Assembly: GCA_025370055.1 (NCBI GenBank)
Contig: CP073041.1
Span: 806,001 to 870,000, forward strand
Origin: Woronichinia naegeliana WA131
Lineage (GTDB): Bacteria > Cyanobacteriota > Cyanobacteriia > Cyanobacteriales > Microcystaceae
Direction: 5' to 3'
Length of the DNA stretch: 64,000 nt
Translations under genes and position numbers: made by a program
Part shown: positions 53,017-62,082 of the stretch, in pieces
How the letters are laid out: every line of letters starts with the position of its first letter
How positions within the stretch are numbered: the first letter of the stretch is position 1
Notes under the pieces: model-generated
Seen by the model: only the letters and a program-made list of their open reading frames with translations
Database searches by the model: none
Told to the model about the DNA's origin: nothing

Positions 53017-55305
53017 CTACCCAAAGCGGTAGTGATTATAATAATTGGAAGCTCCATAATCGTTGCGACTAATACTATTGGCAACGAGGCCGAGAATGGG
53101 AACCTGAGCCATTTTTAGATCATCAATGACATGGCGAAAGGCAGAACGATCCGTTTTACCTAACTTAAGAGTAAGGACTAAACCAGCCGTTGCCGCCCCT
53201 AAAATCCTAGCATCCGCAAAATTTAACATTGGCGGCGTATCGTAGATGATCAAGTCATAGGCATTGCTCTGTTCCCAGCTTTCCATCAATTCTTGCATTC
53301 GTCGAGACGTTAATAAACGAATTGGGTCAGGAGGAATATCGCCCGAAGTGAGAACAGAAAGATTATCCCATTGGGGAACACGCTGGATAGCCTCTTCTGG
53401 AGATAAACCCGTTGCAATGACATTACTCAGTCCTTGGGTATTGAGCAGTCCAAAGTACTGGTGAAGCCTGGGTCGTCGCAGATCCGCATCCACAAGCAAA
53501 ATTTTTTGTCCCATGGCAGCCGCCGCCTGGGCTAAATGCAGACAGACAGTAGATTTGCCATCACTGGGGGTAGCAGAACTAATGACGAGAGAACGAATGG
53601 GGTGATCTGCCCCCAATAACCAAATACTGGTGTTGAGAGAACGAAACGCCTCTAAAAAACCAGAAGACCGATAACCGGAACGCAGAGATCGATTGGTAGC
53701 AGTTTTTTTCGGAGAGGGGGTAGTATTGTTGGTCATAGGAGAAAGATTAATGCCCACGACTTTCTCGACTATCTGTAAATCTTTCTGCCAGGGAATCATG
53801 CCTAAGATTGGCAATTGGGTATTTTCTTTAATTTCTTCAACGGAGTGGAAAACGGGGTCTAAACGTTCTAAGAGGAAGGCGGCGGCAATCCCTGATAAAA
53901 ATCCAGCAATTAACCCTAAACTTAAGTTCCGAACTGGTTTGGGCCAAACAGGGTGATCGCCGATCGCCGTTTCTGAGATCAGTTGCCAGGGAACGGTTTG
54001 TTGAGCCGCATCAATTTGCAGTTTAGCTTGAGCCTCCAGAAAACGATTGAGGCTATCGGTCGCCACATTCATCTCCCTTTGCAAATCCATATATTGCCGC
54101 GCGATCGCTGGCATCATTTTTATTTGTTTTCCAACATCTTTAAGCTGTTTTTCGATCGCTTCTTTCTTCTGTTGTAAAACCTGAACCTGGTTATTGGCTT
54201 GAATATACTGTTGATTAAGACCTAGACGTAAAGTACTCGGAGAACTGAGGTCACTGTTCTTAAGCTTAGGATCAAACCGAGCCCCTAAAACGGATTGAGC
54301 TTCTTGACGCAATAAAGGCAGTAACCGATCCCGCTTGTCCTTGAGGGTTTTAATAACGGGGCTATCATCAGCGTAACGAGCAGACTCTTTAGCTATTTCT
54401 ATTTCTACTTCTTGATATTGATTAAGCAGATTTTGATAACGGGGTGATTCACTTAAATAACTAGAGGCGATCGCATTATCAGGACTCAAGCCCAACTGAC
54501 TCTTTAACAAGGTATTTAATGAAAGAGCTTCTCTCATTTGAACCTGAAGGTCAATATAAAGAGACTGAAGTTTAAACTCTAAATCGGATAATTCCTTCGC
54601 CCGTTGTTCTGGATCTAAAAGATTATACTGCTGTCGAAACCGTTGTAATTGTCCCTGACGCGCGTTCACCCGTTGTCGTAAGCGAGGAAGTTGATCATCA
54701 ACAAATTTTATCCCCTGATTAATCTGAATCTTGCGCTCGTCTAAACTATATCTTAGATAAGCCTTTGCCAATTCATTCAGAACATATTCAATTTGGGAAC
54801 GATCTGTACTCAGGTAGGCAACTTCTAGAATTTTGGTTTCCTTCAGTTGACTAATCGACAAGAGGGGACGCTGACCACCAGCAAGAGATTCGTAAGTGAC
54901 ATTAGGATACTGTTGTTGAATCCGCTCAATAATTGGATTCAAAATACTAGAACTTTGTAACACCGCTATCTGGGTCGCATAATCGACTTCCCTAACCCCT
55001 AATTCCTCCAAAATAGCTTGGTTGACTGTATTGTTTTGTTGAATAATGGGATCCCCCACCAAAAGCTGGAATTTTCCTTCATAGGTAGGTGTTTGTTGAA
55101 AAGTCCAAACCCCAACGGCAGCAGTGACACCAAAGGTCACAGCAATGACTAAACGCAGACGATGCTTGAGAATAAACCAAGCCTGACGGAGGTTAATTTC
55201 TTCAGTGGCAGCACTACTATTACGACTAATCTCGTAGGATATCCGTCCTACCTCATTGTCATGACTTTTGGTAGGAGCGATGGGGCTCATCGGACGTTCT
55301 TCCAT
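53017..55305 (-). CDS. Polysaccharide co-polymerase with tyrosine kinase (Wzc-like)
   Basis: This 762-residue protein has a Wzz domain with helices at about 55-75 and 470-490 (LSLGLIAGFLSGIAAAFLLE) and long periplasmic coiled coils between them. A cytoplasmic BY-kinase follows: Walker A ATPSDGKSTVCLH, Walker A' ILLVDADLRRPRLHQYFG and Walker B LIIYDTPPML. It ends in a Tyr cluster (NDYGASNYYNHYRFG). The start MEERPMSPIAP at 55305 is preceded by GGAG. With the Wza-like gene upstream it controls export and chain length of a capsular or exopolysaccharide. Confidence 0.92.
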   Translation of the reverse strand: MEERPMSPIAPTKSHDNEVGRISYEISRNSSAATEEINLRQAWFILKHRLRLVIAVTFGVTAAVGVWTFQQTPTYEGKFQLLVGDPIIQQNNTVNQAILEELGVREVDYATQIAVLQSSSILNPIIERIQQQYPNVTYESLAGGQRPLLSISQLKETKILEVAYLSTDRSQIEYVLNELAKAYLRYSLDERKIQINQGIKFVDDQLPRLRQRVNARQGQLQRFRQQYNLLDPEQRAKELSDLEFKLQSLYIDLQVQMREALSLNTLLKSQLGLSPDNAIASSYLSESPRYQNLLNQYQEVEIEIAKESARYADDSPVIKTLKDKRDRLLPLLRQEAQSVLGARFDPKLKNSDLSSPSTLRLGLNQQYIQANNQVQVLQQKKEAIEKQLKDVGKQIKMMPAIARQYMDLQREMNVATDSLNRFLEAQAKLQIDAAQQTVPWQLISETAIGDHPVWPKPVRNLSLGLIAGFLSGIAAAFLLERLDPVFHSVEEIKENTQLPILGMIPWQKDLQIVEKVVGINLSPMTNNTTPSPKKTATNRSLRSGYRSSGFLEAFRSLNTSIWLLGADHPIRSLVISSATPSDGKSTVCLHLAQAAAAMGQKILLVDADLRRPRLHQYFGLLNTQGLSNVIATGLSPEEAIQRVPQWDNLSVLTSGDIPPDPIRLLTSRRMQELMESWEQSNAYDLIIYDTPPMLNFADARILGAATAGLVLTLKLGKTDRSAFRHVIDDLKMAQVPILGLVANSISRNDYGASNYYNHYRFG

Positions 55306-55363
55306 TACTTTTCTCCGCATATTAGGTCATCAATGGTCAGGCTTTTTCAACATAGAATTCCCC

Positions 55364-56863
55364 TTATTTGAAGACGTTATACAAACTAAGAAAACCACCG
55401 CCGAGAATGGCTCCTAGGGGACTAAAGAATGTTCCCAATGTATCTGTCGTTGAGGCCAGTGAACTGGTATTTACCAGAATGACATCATTATTGCGTAAAG
55501 TTGGGTTATTTTCTGGATTAATATCCTCGCCAAAATCAGGTTTGATGGCCATTTTGGTGACAGTACCGTCAGGATTGAGTCGAATTAAATTGACATTACT
55601 ATCATCCGCACGACGGGGATCAAAGCCACCACCAGCCATAATGCCTTGATTGAGGGTGCTATTGGGCGGCAACTCCACTGAGCCAGGTCTTCTGACTTCC
55701 CCAATGACATTGACTCGAATCGTTTTCGGCGCGAAGTTAGCTGTTGCCATCGTATCGAATTCTTGGGGGGTGACACTCTTAGATTGGGGGACGGTAATGG
55801 TATCTCCATTTTGCAGAATCACATCTTTATCTAAGTTTCCCTCATCTAGCAAATCCCAGAGATTGACAGCAATAATTTCTTCTTGACCATTGCGGTTTTG
55901 ACGACGAACCTCCACATTACGGATATCGGCGATTGGTTTAATGCCACCGGCTTCTTGGATTGCCTGGGTTAGTCTCACTGGTTGCCGAATGCCTTGATTA
56001 CGGCCAGAGGATTGACCTCCACCACCGAAAGAACCTACTTCTCCTAGGTTACTCGCTCTCGCACTTTGTGAAAGTTTATAGGAACCGGGTCGAAACACCT
56101 CACCGACCACTGCCACACTGATTTCATCATCAAAGCGGATCCCAAAATTAGCATCTACTAACTGTCGAACTTCTGTAGGATCGGTTTTAGTTTTGCTGGG
56201 TACAACAATGGTGTCGCCATCTCGAAGGGTAATGTTCTGACGGCTATCCCCCTTTTGCAACATTTCCCAAAGATTAATCCGAAAGAATTTTTCTCCATTG
56301 CTGGTATCACGGCGGACTTGTAACTGACTAATATCAGCAACTGGGGTCAATCCGTTGGCCTGCTGGATCAAATCTGTGACAGTGGGGAATTTCTGACCTT
56401 GATTAATGGGAATAATATAGGATCCAGGCGCATTGACCTCGCCAGCCATTGTAATGCTTAAAGGACGGGGTTGCAGCAGAATCAGGGTGATATCAGGACG
56501 TTTAATATACTTTTTATATTGTCCCCGTAGAGTATTGGTCAGTTCTGGAATCGTTTTTCCCTGCACTTTTACAGTGCCAATGAGGGGAAAACCCACTGTT
56601 CCATCGACGAGGACTTGAAATTCTCCCTTGAGATCATCGATTTGGTAAATGCTCATGCCTAGGCGATCGCCGGGGCCGAGGGTATATTCTGATTCCGAGG
56701 GTAGAATAGAAGGTGGTGGCGGCGAGGCTGGAGAGGTGGCCTTTACCTTAGATGAACTAGGGGCGATTTGAGCCAAGGTTGAACTAGGGGAAAATCCAAG
56801 AATAACGAACCAAGCAACGAGAAAAGTACTTGTTATGCGTTGAGTGGGTTTATAAAAATTCAT
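55364..56863 (-). CDS. Outer-membrane polysaccharide export protein (Wza-like, SLBB)
   Basis: This protein of about 499 residues has a signal peptide (TSTFLVAWFVILGFSPSSTL). A Poly_export domain follows (YTLGPGDRLGMSIYQIDDLK, VDGTVGFPLIGTVKVQGKTI), then SLBB repeats (SITMAGEVNAPGSYIIP, SVAVVGEVFRPGSYKLS, IRVNVIGEVRRPGSVELPPN), each with the G-E-V-x-x-P-G motif. The start is set to the second Met (MNFYKPTQRI), with a Met seven residues upstream as an alternative. It sits 58 bp before the Wzc-like gene on the same strand, so they form an export operon. Confidence 0.9.
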   Translation of the reverse strand: MNFYKPTQRITSTFLVAWFVILGFSPSSTLAQIAPSSSKVKATSPASPPPPSILPSESEYTLGPGDRLGMSIYQIDDLKGEFQVLVDGTVGFPLIGTVKVQGKTIPELTNTLRGQYKKYIKRPDITLILLQPRPLSITMAGEVNAPGSYIIPINQGQKFPTVTDLIQQANGLTPVADISQLQVRRDTSNGEKFFRINLWEMLQKGDSRQNITLRDGDTIVVPSKTKTDPTEVRQLVDANFGIRFDDEISVAVVGEVFRPGSYKLSQSARASNLGEVGSFGGGGQSSGRNQGIRQPVRLTQAIQEAGGIKPIADIRNVEVRRQNRNGQEEIIAVNLWDLLDEGNLDKDVILQNGDTITVPQSKSVTPQEFDTMATANFAPKTIRVNVIGEVRRPGSVELPPNSTLNQGIMAGGGFDPRRADDSNVNLIRLNPDGTVTKMAIKPDFGEDINPENNPTLRNNDVILVNTSSLASTTDTLGTFFSPLGAILGGGFLSLYNVFK

Positions 56864-57031
56864 CAATCGGGAACCGTGAATCATAAAATATAGTATAGAG
56901 ACTCTGAGGTTAAAAGACGAAAAAAGATTACTCGTTCTAATTATAGGGATTCTAATCGTTTTTGACGGTAATCTGTTTTGATGAGTCTAATACAAGGTAA
57001 TCTTAAGGGAAAGTACCCTGACCATAGACAC

Positions 57032-57283
57032 ATGGTAAGTCAAAGAAGGTTTCCTCATTTGCTGGGATCACGCTGGACAGCCAAGCACCCAAGCTGGGGA
57101 TGGCGACATTTTCAGGTGGTTAATCGCCGTCATCAAGGACAATGGATTTTTGCTGAGCTGGTGGCTTGTTGTGATCCAACGGTTCGCTTTTGGGTAAACG
57201 CTCAACAACTAAAGGATCGCTCTCTTTGGCGACCAGGATGGCAGCCTTTAGCCGAAATTTCTTCTTTTGGTGATCTATCCTAA
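57032..57283 (+). CDS. TIGR02450 family Trp-rich protein
   Basis: This 83-residue protein is read from the Met preceding VSQRRFPHLLGSRWTAKHPS (an in-frame ATG at 56978 adds 18 unlikely residues). It is Trp-rich and shows the family's WGWRHFQVVNRRHQGQWIF, VACCDPTVRFWVNAQQLKDR and WRPGWQPL. The family has no established function; members are common in cyanobacteria and marine bacteria. It is divergent from the Wza-like gene and lies 64 bp before the DUF1995 gene. Confidence 0.8.
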   Translation: MVSQRRFPHLLGSRWTAKHPSWGWRHFQVVNRRHQGQWIFAELVACCDPTVRFWVNAQQLKDRSLWRPGWQPLAEISSFGDLS

Positions 57284-57347
57284 CTTAGCTTAAGCTTTAA
57301 AAGGTTTTCTTTGAATTTTACGTTTTTCCATTTTTAATCCCAAGACT

Positions 57348-58091
57348 ATGAGCCAGGTTCCCCAAAGTTTAGAAGCCGCGATCGCTGAAGCCTTAACCGC
57401 GAGTCAAAGGGCCTTAATCGGTGGTCATCGTCGTTTACAAATTGAACTGGTCATTCCTGAAATTGCCCTACAGGCTCAGTCCTTAGCCCTACAATTCACC
57501 AGCCTTTTCACCGAGTATGGTTCAGGATTGCGAGTCATGTTCCCTGATACTGGAGCCGCTGCCCTTGCCCGTCGAGATTGGGGAGAAACCGCTTTTTTGG
57601 TGGCAGATTTAGGCAGTCGCAATACTCCCATAGAAAAGAAGATTTCTGAGCAGGATCAAGCTTACTTGGTGATTGCTCCCTCTGCTGTTGAAGTACAAAC
57701 CGTAGAGAGACTTTGTGAGTTGGCTGGCGATCGCCCGGTAGTCTTGCTGATTCCCCAACTGGAAGATGTGGCGGTGGTGGGGATTGGTTACGCGGCCCGT
57801 CAACTGCGGGAACGGTTTCTCAGTACGTTGCTGACGAGTTATTATCTTCGTCCCTTAGAAGGGCTGGTAGTTCTGCGTTCCTATCCTTCTCTATGGCAGG
57901 TTTATCTAGAAAAAGAGAACGATTATCAGTTGATCGCGGAAGAAACCCAGAAACCGATGGGAGAAGCCCTAGAGTTATTAGTGATCAAAGCAACTCAGCC
58001 AGAAGGGAATGATACGGGAAACAATCCTGCCCCCCCCAAGTCGGGATTATTTGCCAGTATGGGGCGTTTTCTGAGGGCCTTAAACCAGTAA
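57348..58091 (+). CDS. DUF1995 family protein
   Basis: This 247-residue protein is of the DUF1995 type, seen in cyanobacteria and in plant plastid proteins such as LPA3. The sequence includes PQSLEAAIAEALTASQRALI, RRLQIELVIPEIALQAQSLA, GLRVMFPDTGAAALARRDWG, AYLVIAPSAVEVQTVERLCE and LRPLEGLVVLRSYPSLWQVY. The C-terminal tail (about 215-247) is variable. The function is linked to photosystem assembly in plants; the bacterial role is not known. It is convergent with the SpoIID gene, with 21 bp between. Confidence 0.86.
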   Translation: MSQVPQSLEAAIAEALTASQRALIGGHRRLQIELVIPEIALQAQSLALQFTSLFTEYGSGLRVMFPDTGAAALARRDWGETAFLVADLGSRNTPIEKKISEQDQAYLVIAPSAVEVQTVERLCELAGDRPVVLLIPQLEDVAVVGIGYAARQLRERFLSTLLTSYYLRPLEGLVVLRSYPSLWQVYLEKENDYQLIAEETQKPMGEALELLVIKATQPEGNDTGNNPAPPKSGLFASMGRFLRALNQ

Positions 58092-58112
58092 TTTTCGCCG
58101 TTTGCCAAACGG

Positions 58113-59348
58113 TTACTGCTGTAGAATGACCCTGGCTAAACCAACCCCTGGGTAATAACGATTCAGGATTTGCTGGTAATTGTAACCCTGTTTAGCTAAT
58201 TCATAAGCTCCCAGTTGGCTCATACCTCTTCCCTTGTGGACACTAGCCACGATCGCATCGGTAGAAGCATAGAGAGATTCCACCACACCGCCTTGATAAC
58301 TGAGAACTTGGCCAGCCGTATCACTAACCGCCTGCAATCCGGTATTGTACTCACTATTCAGTCCTTTATAAACTTGCCAGCGTTGATTATCTCCTAGATC
58401 ATACCAATCACTAGCAGGACGAATCATGTGAACTAATGCGTAGGAACGAGCCGCGATCGCCTGGGCCTTTAGGGCCTCTGTGGGGGCCGTAGCGTGCATT
58501 TCACTACCAACCACACTGGTCAGATAATGCTCTAAATCGACATAATTGATCGCCAAGAGACTATTGCCCTTGGAAACCAACAAAACCCTTCCGCGATACC
58601 AGCGATCGCCGACATAGACAAAACTATTCTGACTAGGGTTCAACCACATTACCCCTGGCATCGTGCGACCATTGATTAACAGAGAAGAGCCGCTAGGAAC
58701 CACCGTTAAACTTTGATTGGGAGCAACCGTCTCTAGGGTTTTACCTGTGCGCTCCTGAAGATACGCTTGCTGAGATGTGCCAATAACCGTGCTGGACTCT
58801 CCTCGCACTACCCCAACTCGAATTTCCAAGGGCGGTGGCACATAAGCTGCTTGTTTGACCGGAGCCATGCCTGCCTGGTGACGAGAATGGGTTTTGTGAT
58901 GGTGGTTAGTCAGGGACGAATGGCTTGGAGAGGATTGAGGAGAAGTGGCCTTGGCTGAGGGGGGCTTAGAGACAGCAGTGGCTGTTTTAGTACTTTTGGG
59001 TAAAGGCGGTAGGGGATCGGGAGTTACAGTCCCTGTTTTTGAACTAGAAGTCCGAGTAACACTATTGACCACCTTGTTTGCTGAAGGAGAAGCATTGGTC
59101 TTGGGGGTGAGGGGGATTGGGTTCAGCAGAGAGGGCGAATTAGGAACCGGATTAGGCAGTTGGCTAAGGGGGGGAAGAGTTAGGGTTTCAACAGCTGGAG
59201 CAGTGGCTTCGGGGTTGGAATGATTGGCTAACCAGTAGGAAAGCGTCAACGGAATTGAGGTTACGGAAAGGAGCGGCACCATCCATAGTCCTAGGGGCTT
59301 TAATTGACCCAACCATTGCTTAAGAGAAACTAACTGCGATCGCATCAT
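58113..59348 (-). CDS. SpoIID/LytB domain protein
   Basis: This 411-residue protein has an N-terminal hydrophobic helix (LKPLGLWMVPLLSVTSIPLT), a long Ser/Pro/Thr-rich linker (about 45-175) and a SpoIID domain. Marks are LEHYLTSVVGSEMHATAPTE, ALKAQAIAARSYALVHM with the conserved Glu and RSYA, and the C-terminal HKGRGMSQLGAYELAKQGY with GHG-type end. SpoIID of sporulating bacteria is a peptidoglycan lytic transglycosylase. In cyanobacteria members are probably cell-wall enzymes. It is read away from plsY-side genes, 240 bp upstream. Confidence 0.88.
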   Translation of the reverse strand: MMRSQLVSLKQWLGQLKPLGLWMVPLLSVTSIPLTLSYWLANHSNPEATAPAVETLTLPPLSQLPNPVPNSPSLLNPIPLTPKTNASPSANKVVNSVTRTSSSKTGTVTPDPLPPLPKSTKTATAVSKPPSAKATSPQSSPSHSSLTNHHHKTHSRHQAGMAPVKQAAYVPPPLEIRVGVVRGESSTVIGTSQQAYLQERTGKTLETVAPNQSLTVVPSGSSLLINGRTMPGVMWLNPSQNSFVYVGDRWYRGRVLLVSKGNSLLAINYVDLEHYLTSVVGSEMHATAPTEALKAQAIAARSYALVHMIRPASDWYDLGDNQRWQVYKGLNSEYNTGLQAVSDTAGQVLSYQGGVVESLYASTDAIVASVHKGRGMSQLGAYELAKQGYNYQQILNRYYPGVGLARVILQQ

Positions 59349-59587
59349 TACTGTTTGTTTTGTGAACCAGAGGAGACTAAACTCCCGACAACGACAAAAT
59401 AATAAAAATCAAAACTAGATTTTATGTATTGAAAACATCTGTCTGGACGCTAAACAGACAATTCTCAAGCATTATAGCTTTCAGCATGATAGTTTTCATT
59501 GTCAAGGTAAGAAAGCTTCCGAAAAAACAGTCTATGATTTAAGGCATCAGGAATTAGTAAACTAATTTTCGCTTTATCGTTTTATCC

Positions 59588-59989
59588 ATGACTTCTACTT
59601 CCCCTCTCCCCCTGCAAATCCCATCTTCTCAAACGATTGAACTGGCCCCTAGTTATCGTATTCCTCTCGTGCTCATCGCTTCGGCCATTCCTATACTACT
59701 CGTTCAAGTTTGGGTTAGTTTAGCGATCACGGTTTTTGGTCTCTTTTTAATGATCCAAGCTGTCACCCTACGTTTACAGTTCACTGACACAGCCTTGGAT
59801 ATTACCCGCTCTAGTAAGTTAATTAGACGATTTCCCTACTCAGAGTGGCAAAACTGGCGAATCTATTGGCAAACTGTTCCCATTTTGTTTTATTTTAAGG
59901 AAGTTAAGAGTATCCATTTTCTACCGATTCTCTTTGACCCGAAAATGCTCAAAAGTGCCTTGGAAAGTCGTTGTCCTTACCTTCCCTAA
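59588..59989 (+). CDS. DUF3119 family membrane protein
   Basis: This 133-residue protein has two close hydrophobic stretches (VLIASAIPILLVQVWVSLA, then ITVFGLFLMIQAVTLRLQF) and a DUF3119 C-terminal part (SKLIRRFPYSEWQNWRIYWQ, YFKEVKSIHFLPILFDPKML). The family is cyanobacterial and plastid-associated with unknown role. It lies just upstream of the DUF3086 gene (33 bp), a pairing that is conserved in this group. Confidence 0.88.
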   Translation: MTSTSPLPLQIPSSQTIELAPSYRIPLVLIASAIPILLVQVWVSLAITVFGLFLMIQAVTLRLQFTDTALDITRSSKLIRRFPYSEWQNWRIYWQTVPILFYFKEVKSIHFLPILFDPKMLKSALESRCPYLP

Positions 59990-60022
59990 TGGTTTACCTA
60001 ATTGTCTTTTCCCTGTTCTTGA

Positions 60023-61309
60023 ATGACTTCAGAAATTTCCAATCCTCTCCCCAATGACTCGGCCACCAGGGTTGAGCCAGAATCTTTGTTGCCGGAACTC
60101 ATCCCTGAATCTTCGGAAATGGAGCTTGGGCAAGCCCCTGGCCCCCTTGAAATTGAGACAACATTGCCCACCGCGTCCAGTGGGTTAGACAGCCTATTAA
60201 CAGGAACAATGGATCTGCCCTTAGAACAGGAAACACAACCACTAGATAAACCAAGGCTTGAAACAGTAGCAGCGTCAGGATCACTATCCCCTCTGGATTT
60301 GCCACCAGCTTCTGAGTCATCCTCTGCCATTCTTAGTCTAGAAGAGACAAAACAGCAATTAACCGCAGAAATCCTAACCTTGCAAACTCAGAAAGCAACT
60401 TTGCTGTCAGAACAGTTAAGTACTGTACAAGCGGCGATGGAAAAATTGGTTACGGAAAATATCCGTAGTTTGGAACAACGTAAACAGTCCCTAGAAGTGG
60501 AAATTGAGCGTTTAGAACGGCGACAGGAGAGAATTCAACAGGAAATGCGGACAACTTTTGCTGGAGTATCCCAGGAATTAGCCATTCGAGTACAAGGTTT
60601 TAAAGATTATTTGGTGGGGAGCCTTCAGGATTTGGTGACGGCTGCGGAAGAATTAGAGTTAACCAATTCCGATCCCTGGACTGTTTCGACGGCCTCCCCT
60701 GAACCCATTGTTAATCAGACTGACAACAATCCTAAGGTGACGTTTGCCGAACAAAGTTTTGAAGAACAACGTCGTCAAATTCAAAGGCTATTAGAACAAT
60801 ATCGGACTCGTCCTGATTACTATGGCCCTCCTTGGCAATTACGCCGTACTTTTGAGCCAGTGCATCTAGAGCGGGTGCAGTCCTGGTTTTTTTCCCAGGG
60901 CGGTCGCGGAGTCATTAAAAGCATGGGCAGTCGTTTACAAAATATCCTCATGGGTTCGGCGGTGATTTCCGTACTGGCTAATCTTTACGGAGGAAAGGAA
61001 GGACTTTCCCCTCGCAGTCGAGCTTTAATTTTGGCCAATAGTCCTGAACGATTAGGAGAATGGCGTAGAGGTTTGCAGGATTGCTTAGGAATTTCCCGCA
61101 CTGACTTTGGGCCGGAGCGAGGAATCGTTTTATTTGAATCCCCTGATGCCCTAATCCAAAAGGCTGAACGTTTAGTAGAAGAGCGTTTGCTTCCCCTGGT
61201 GCTGATTGATGATACCCAGGAACAGGTGGATTTGGCTCTCTTACAATTTCCCCTTTGGTTAGCCTTTGCTCCTGATTCTTCCCAACCTACTTCCAATTAT
61301 TTTTATTAA
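60023..61309 (+). CDS. DUF3086 family protein
   Basis: This 428-residue protein has a Ser/Glu/Pro-rich disordered N-terminus (1-105). A long coiled coil follows (about 108-185: EETKQQLTAEILTLQTQKAT, RSLEQRKQSLEVEIERLERR), then the C-terminal DUF3086 domain (YGPPWQLRRTFEPVHLERVQ, SWFFSQGGRGVIKSMGSRLQ, LILANSPERLGEWRRGLQDC, LVLIDDTQEQVDLALLQFPL). The family is cyanobacterial with no assigned function. It is followed by plsY after 25 bp. Confidence 0.9.
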   Translation: MTSEISNPLPNDSATRVEPESLLPELIPESSEMELGQAPGPLEIETTLPTASSGLDSLLTGTMDLPLEQETQPLDKPRLETVAASGSLSPLDLPPASESSSAILSLEETKQQLTAEILTLQTQKATLLSEQLSTVQAAMEKLVTENIRSLEQRKQSLEVEIERLERRQERIQQEMRTTFAGVSQELAIRVQGFKDYLVGSLQDLVTAAEELELTNSDPWTVSTASPEPIVNQTDNNPKVTFAEQSFEEQRRQIQRLLEQYRTRPDYYGPPWQLRRTFEPVHLERVQSWFFSQGGRGVIKSMGSRLQNILMGSAVISVLANLYGGKEGLSPRSRALILANSPERLGEWRRGLQDCLGISRTDFGPERGIVLFESPDALIQKAERLVEERLLPLVLIDDTQEQVDLALLQFPLWLAFAPDSSQPTSNYFY

Positions 61310-61334
61310 TGTTCTCTGATCTCTAAAATCTGCT

Positions 61335-61982
61335 ATGACAACTTCCCTGACCATTGCTGGCTTACTTATCGTGTTAGCCTACCTTTTGGGTTCTATTCCC
61401 ACCGGCTATTGGGCTGGAAAATGGCTCAAGGGTATTGATATTCGTCAAGAAGGTTCAGGTTCAACCGGTGCAACCAATGTGCTGCGTACCCTCGGTAAAT
61501 CGGCGGCGATCGCGGTTTTAGGGATTGATATTGCTAAGGGAATGATGGCAGTGGGCCTGGTGCGAGGTTTTTATCAGTGGATTTCCGCCGATCTTCTGCC
61601 AGAGCAATGGCAATACTGGTTAATAATCTTGACAGCGACGGCCGCCGTATTAGGACACAGCAAATCTATTTTACTGAACTTCACTGGCGGAAAATCCGTA
61701 GCCACTAGTTTAGGGGTTTTATTGGTGATGAACCCCTTAGTTGCCTTGGGAACGTTAGGTAGTTTCCTGTTGATGTTGGCTATCTCTCGCATTGTTTCTC
61801 TCAGTTCCATTACAGGCGCGATCGCTGTTAACCTATTAATGATTGGCTTTAATCAACCTTTACCCTACCTATTATTTTCGGGGGTCGTCGGTTTATATGT
61901 TATAGTCCGTCATCGGAGTAATATTGAACGTTTACTAGCCGGAAACGAACCTAAATTGGGGCAGAAATTACAGAACGAATAA
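61335..61982 (+). CDS. plsY: Glycerol-3-phosphate acyltransferase PlsY
   Basis: This 215-residue integral membrane enzyme transfers acyl groups from acyl-phosphate to glycerol-3-phosphate in phospholipid synthesis. Conserved loops are YLLGSIPTGYWAGKWLKGID, the following GSGSTGATNVLRTLGK (Gly/Asn-rich) and GHSKSILLNFTGGKSVATSL. There are five predicted helices. The C-terminal IVRHRSNIERLLAGNEPKLG is typical. It is part of a + strand run with the DUF3119/DUF3086 pair. Confidence 0.94.
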   Translation: MTTSLTIAGLLIVLAYLLGSIPTGYWAGKWLKGIDIRQEGSGSTGATNVLRTLGKSAAIAVLGIDIAKGMMAVGLVRGFYQWISADLLPEQWQYWLIILTATAAVLGHSKSILLNFTGGKSVATSLGVLLVMNPLVALGTLGSFLLMLAISRIVSLSSITGAIAVNLLMIGFNQPLPYLLFSGVVGLYVIVRHRSNIERLLAGNEPKLGQKLQNE

Positions 61983-62082
61983 TTCTCTGATTTTTTCATT
62001 AAAGTTTGTAATTTCTTGTTTAGCATTGCGTTAATAGAACGGATATATTGTTTGCACGTTTGAATGAAATTGAGGACTTAGC